A DNA stretch of 8,318 bases from Planctomycetota bacterium (GTDB lineage: Bacteria; Planctomycetota; UBA8742; SKZP01). The position numbers and the translations under genes were made by a program. This document shows, one piece after another, positions 5,691-8,318 of the stretch. The DNA lies in assembly GCA_007127275.1 (NCBI GenBank), contig SKZP01000386.1:1-8318 (forward strand). The letters run 5' to 3'. A model generated the notes under the pieces. The model worked only from the letters and a program-made list of their open reading frames with translations, did no database searches and was not told the DNA's origin. Every line of letters begins with the position of its first letter. The first letter of the stretch is position 1.

Positions 5691-7934
5691 ATGGCACTTG
5701 CCGGTCCAACTTCCCAGGACGCAGCGCAGGAAGACTTGTCTGCGTTGCCGCGGCTGCCGCTTACGGCCAAGCTGACCTACGTAATGGGGATGCTCGGCTA
5801 CGTGGCGATGCTGCGGATGATGACGGGGTGGCTGCAGAAGCACCTTGTGCCCCCCGAGGCGGCGACCGTCGCGGTGACGAACGTGATCGTGCCGCTGTGG
5901 GTTTTCGTCACCGTGATGGTCGTCGGGCGCGTCTACTTCGACTCGGTCACCGACCCGGTGATTGGCTACTGGTCCGACCACACGAAAACCCGCTGGGGCC
6001 GACGCAAGCCGTTCATCCTCGCCGGGGGCATTCCGTGCGTGGTCTGCTTCGTCGGACTGTTCGCACTCACGCCGGAGAGCATCTTCGGGCTGTTCGAGGC
6101 GCCGCGCGAGATGGTAATCGCCGTCAACAGCCTGCTTTACACGGTGTTGGTCACGGTGTTCTGGATTGCGACGACGCTGATGGCGATGCCGTACCTCGCC
6201 TTGCTTCCCGAGATTACGCCGCACCCGGAAGACCGCCGTCAGGTCTCGACGATGCTCGGCATTATGGTCGTGTTCGGCGTGGTGCTCGGTCAAGTGCTGC
6301 CGGGGTTGATGGTCTCGTTGTTCAACGCGGCGCTGCTGATGGCGGGCATCGGCATCTTCTGCTTCGCGGCGGTGCTGTTCACCTTCCGCGTGCCGAAAGA
6401 GATGCGCACGAAGGGCTACCTCGAAGAGGAAACGAAGCCTTCGCCGGCGCCGCACGAGTCGGCGACGACGGCAAGCCCGGGAACGCGCGCCGCACTGACC
6501 GCATGGCCACACGGTCACGCCGTCACCGAAGGGGCCGAGAGCGAGCGCGAGCCGGAAGTACAGCGGAAAGACGACGACGACACGCCGGTGCTCGACTTCC
6601 GCAGCGGGATTGTCTTGTTGTGGCACACGATGTGGTTCGCAATCATCTTGGCGCCGCGCACGTTGCGGTACCTCGGTCTCAAGGCATTGGGCGAAGACGT
6701 CAAGTTTTTCCGTGCTCCGCCGCCGCGGCTCGGCACCGACCACGCCGACGACGTACCGCAGGACGAGGCGCCGGAGAATGAAGGCGCGCCGGCCAGCGGC
6801 GAGCAGTCCGACGCCGCGCTGTCGTCGAGGTCGCTTCTGGAGGCGCGCGCCGCGACCGAACCGTACGAGGGTACGTTCATCGCCGTGCCGGAGCGGGTGC
6901 CCGAGCCGTTGCAGCCGCTCGGCGCTTCCATGCGCTCCATCTTCACCTTCAAGCCATTCATCGGCTTCCTCGGCGCCTTCGTCGCGTTGCACGCCTCCTT
7001 CGTGCTCGTCACCAATGCGCTGCCGTATATGCCGCAGACGATGCTTGCGGTGAACGACGCGCGCAACTACGTCCTTGTCGCCAGCGGCGAGCCCATTCCG
7101 GTGCCCGACCCGGTGGGGGCGTTCGGAGCCAGTGTGCTCGGCCACGACGCCTCCCCGTTTGCCGACGATCCGTTGCTGCCGAAGGAAACGCTCGAAGCGG
7201 TGCGACTCGAACTCACCGACGGCGATCCGGATGCCCCGCTCGACGGGCAGGTACTCGGCGAGGAGCTGGTACAACGCGGTCTGCTAACCTCGGCGGAGAA
7301 CGCCAAGGTCGCCGGGGCAAGCGGTGCGCTCGACAAGCACGGCAACTTCCGCGCGTCGGCGTTTTTCGCGCTGTGCCTCGCCGCCGCCTTTTTCGTGGGG
7401 ATTCCCATGTGGTACCTGATGCTGCGCTTTATCGGCAAACGGATCACGGCGAGCTTCTGCATCCTTCTGTTTATTCTCGGCCCGTCGTTTGCCCCAATCG
7501 CCGGCATGCCGTGGGTGCCCGTGCCGGACTGGGCGGTCATCTACGCAATTTGCGTCGTCACGGGGCTCGGGCTCGCGGGCATCTTCGTGATTGAATATCT
7601 GATGCTCGCCGATGTGGTGCAGCTTGACACCATGCGCACCGGCCTGCGGCGTGAAAGCCTCTACTTCGGCCTCTTCGGGCTGATGATGAAGATTGGCATT
7701 GGCATTGCCCTGCTCGTCAGCGGCGTCAGCTTCGCGCTGTTCGGCTACGCCTACCTCGCCGACTGGGGGGTGCGGCTTGCCGGGCCGGGCTCCTCGCTGA
7801 TCGCGATTGTGGGGGCAGTACTGTTCTGGACGTATTATCCCACGGACAAGGAAATGGCCGAAGGACGCCTGCACGGGGAACGGCAACCGCCGGAACGTGT
7901 TCGCCAGTATCTGGAAGAGCGGGCAACCGACTAA
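5691..7934 (+). CDS. GPH-family (MelB-like) MFS cation:sugar symporter with two large insertions
   Basis: 747 residues from ATG 5691; members are usually about 450-500. Twelve hydrophobic helices can be laid out, for example about 28-48, 59-83, 108-124, 145-172, 416-440 and 553-574. The GPH signature after helix 2 is clear: D84-SVT-D88-P, then G92, D96 and TRWGRRKP. D84 and D88 align by eye with the MelB cation ligands Asp55 and Asp59. Helix 10-11 keeps the family D641 and K667 (MelB Lys377 position). Two additions explain the length: a hydrophilic central loop of about 180 residues (234-413) holding one hydrophobic stretch (306-323), and about 104 residues (447-550) between helices 7 and 8, predicted to be periplasmic. 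Residues aligned with the MelB sugar ligands Asp19, Asp124 and Trp128 are V38, A165 and L169, so a different substrate is likely. A TTG at 5649 could add 14 residues, but ATG 5691 is preferred because the extension includes the inverted repeat and has no better ribosome site. The substrate cannot be named. Confidence 0.88.
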   Translation: MALAGPTSQDAAQEDLSALPRLPLTAKLTYVMGMLGYVAMLRMMTGWLQKHLVPPEAATVAVTNVIVPLWVFVTVMVVGRVYFDSVTDPVIGYWSDHTKTRWGRRKPFILAGGIPCVVCFVGLFALTPESIFGLFEAPREMVIAVNSLLYTVLVTVFWIATTLMAMPYLALLPEITPHPEDRRQVSTMLGIMVVFGVVLGQVLPGLMVSLFNAALLMAGIGIFCFAAVLFTFRVPKEMRTKGYLEEETKPSPAPHESATTASPGTRAALTAWPHGHAVTEGAESEREPEVQRKDDDDTPVLDFRSGIVLLWHTMWFAIILAPRTLRYLGLKALGEDVKFFRAPPPRLGTDHADDVPQDEAPENEGAPASGEQSDAALSSRSLLEARAATEPYEGTFIAVPERVPEPLQPLGASMRSIFTFKPFIGFLGAFVALHASFVLVTNALPYMPQTMLAVNDARNYVLVASGEPIPVPDPVGAFGASVLGHDASPFADDPLLPKETLEAVRLELTDGDPDAPLDGQVLGEELVQRGLLTSAENAKVAGASGALDKHGNFRASAFFALCLAAAFFVGIPMWYLMLRFIGKRITASFCILLFILGPSFAPIAGMPWVPVPDWAVIYAICVVTGLGLAGIFVIEYLMLADVVQLDTMRTGLRRESLYFGLFGLMMKIGIGIALLVSGVSFALFGYAYLADWGVRLAGPGSSLIAIVGAVLFWTYYPTDKEMAEGRLHGERQPPERVRQYLEERATD

Positions 7935-8279
7935 GGAGCTGTCAGAAAATTGCTTTCGAAGTTGAGGCACTGCGCTCTGCTCTGCTTCGCTGTCGTTGGT
8001 TGCGCTGCGAGCGGTTTGGCGTTCGAGTTGTTCGTCCTCCGCCTTTTGGGCCGACCTGCGCCTCGCAGAGCCTTCCCTCGTGACACTCGACGTTCGGAAT
8101 TGTTTTTTTTTGTCCGTTCCTGTACTCAAGGAGGCCCTGTTCCGCGGGGTTCTTGCCTCCGCAGCGGCTTTGGACGGAAAACGGGGATGGATTGTTCGGT
8201 GGTGGTGCGTTTCCTACGTGGAACCGTTCTCGTGAATCACAAGCAGCCTGTTATCGGGCCCTTCGAGAGTGAGGTACGA
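7935..8279. other. Intergenic region with an IS-end-like sequence and a T9 tract; no convincing gene
   Basis: No gene with a credible start and ribosome site fills these 345 bases. The segment just after the transporter stop (7935-7952, GGAGCTGTCAGAAAATTG) has the look of an insertion-sequence or MITE terminal repeat, but no inverted partner occurs in the window. A run of nine T lies at 8103-8111 without a good stem before it, so it is not a convincing terminator. GGAGGC (8130-8135) and GCCTCC (8155-8160) could pair as a 6-bp stem with a 19-base loop. Two minus-strand frames stay open across roughly 7935-8110, which might be the remnant or repeat-borne reading of a mobile sequence; neither has a good start. 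A plus-strand frame of 79 codons from a TTG at 7996 is also not convincing. Confidence 0.45.
8271..8274 (+). promoter_or_regulatory. Ribosome binding site for the gene starting at 8280
   Basis: GAGG within GAGTGAGGT sits 5 bases before ATG 8280. This is the best-placed Shine-Dalgarno match in the window and the main support for a gene start here. Confidence 0.5.
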
Positions 8280-8318
8280 ATGGCCACCGAAGAGTCCTCG
8301 TCAACCTCCTCCACCTCC
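8280..8318 (+). CDS. Start of an unidentified gene (3' end beyond window)
   Basis: ATG 8280 begins an open frame that runs off the window after 13 codons: MATEESSSTSSTS. Nothing can be said about its family. The Ser/Thr-rich opening could be a disordered N-terminal tail. The call rests on the well-placed GAGG ribosome site and on the 345-base gap before it, which could contain its promoter, although I see no clear -35/-10 boxes. It may also be a chance ATG. Confidence 0.4.
   Translation, partial: MATEESSSTSSTS

Noticed and set aside
5682..7274. 530-codon open frame on the minus strand
   Set aside because: Antisense to the GPH transporter, whose family motifs are clear; the antisense protein is His/Arg-rich without domains.
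8095..8111. T9 tract as an intrinsic terminator of the transporter gene
   Set aside because: Only a 3-bp stem can be drawn immediately before it, which is too weak; termination here is not supported.
7284..8129. 281-codon minus-strand frame entering the region after the transporter
   Set aside because: Most of it is antisense to the transporter; the outside part begins at a TTG with no good ribosome site and reads through a nine-A tract.
7996..8235. 79-codon plus-strand frame in the 3' gap
   Set aside because: TTG start, no ribosome site, no recognisable features, and it overlaps the suspected repeat.

Overview
The window comes from a GC-rich bacterium and carries three large plus-strand genes and the first codons of a possible fourth. 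A protein with a transmembrane segment followed by large extracytoplasmic domains, next to a PilM/PilN-type (GspL-like) protein, suggests a diderm. A Planctomycetota/PVC or deltaproteobacterial-type genome would fit, but this is an impression and no marker gene here settles it. Shine-Dalgarno sequences are weak or missing at the two complete genes.

Layout. (1) Positions 1-3756: the 3' part of a very large gene, open from the first base. It encodes three consecutive FHA (phosphothreonine-reading) domains, a charged linker, one transmembrane helix, a carbohydrate-binding-module-like beta sandwich, and a long beta-rich then helical C-terminal part. (2) Positions 3757-3907: a T-poor, C-rich gap ending in a heptamer tandem repeat that forms a canonical G-quadruplex motif on the minus strand. 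(3) Positions 3908-5599: a PilM-like actin-fold domain fused to a PilN-like membrane anchor, coiled coil and periplasmic domain, which is the GspL architecture, with degraded nucleotide-binding motifs. (4) Positions 5600-5690: a short gap with a small inverted repeat. (5) Positions 5691-7934: a 747-residue MFS transporter of the glycoside-pentoside-hexuronide (GPH, MelB-like) family, much longer than usual because of two insertions. (6) Positions 7935-8279: a gap without a convincing gene. It starts, just after the transporter stop, with a sequence resembling an insertion-sequence end and contains a T9 tract. (7) Positions 8280-8318: a likely start of another gene with a good ribosome binding site and a Ser/Thr-rich N-terminus.

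How they may work together. The FHA membrane protein and the PilM/PilN-like protein both place a cytoplasmic platform on one side of the inner membrane and a folded domain on the other. Their adjacency suggests that a Ser/Thr-phosphorylation signal could be linked to a type IV pilus/type II secretion-like inner-membrane assembly; this is inference. No kinase, phosphatase, pilin, secretion ATPase or PilO is visible. The transporter has no obvious functional link to the first two genes. I see no RNA genes, CRISPR array or intact mobile element. The most unusual items are the FHA-TM-beta-sandwich protein beside the GspL-like fusion, the enlarged GPH transporter that keeps the cation site but lacks the MelB sugar-site residues, and the G4/C-rich leader before the PilM-like gene.
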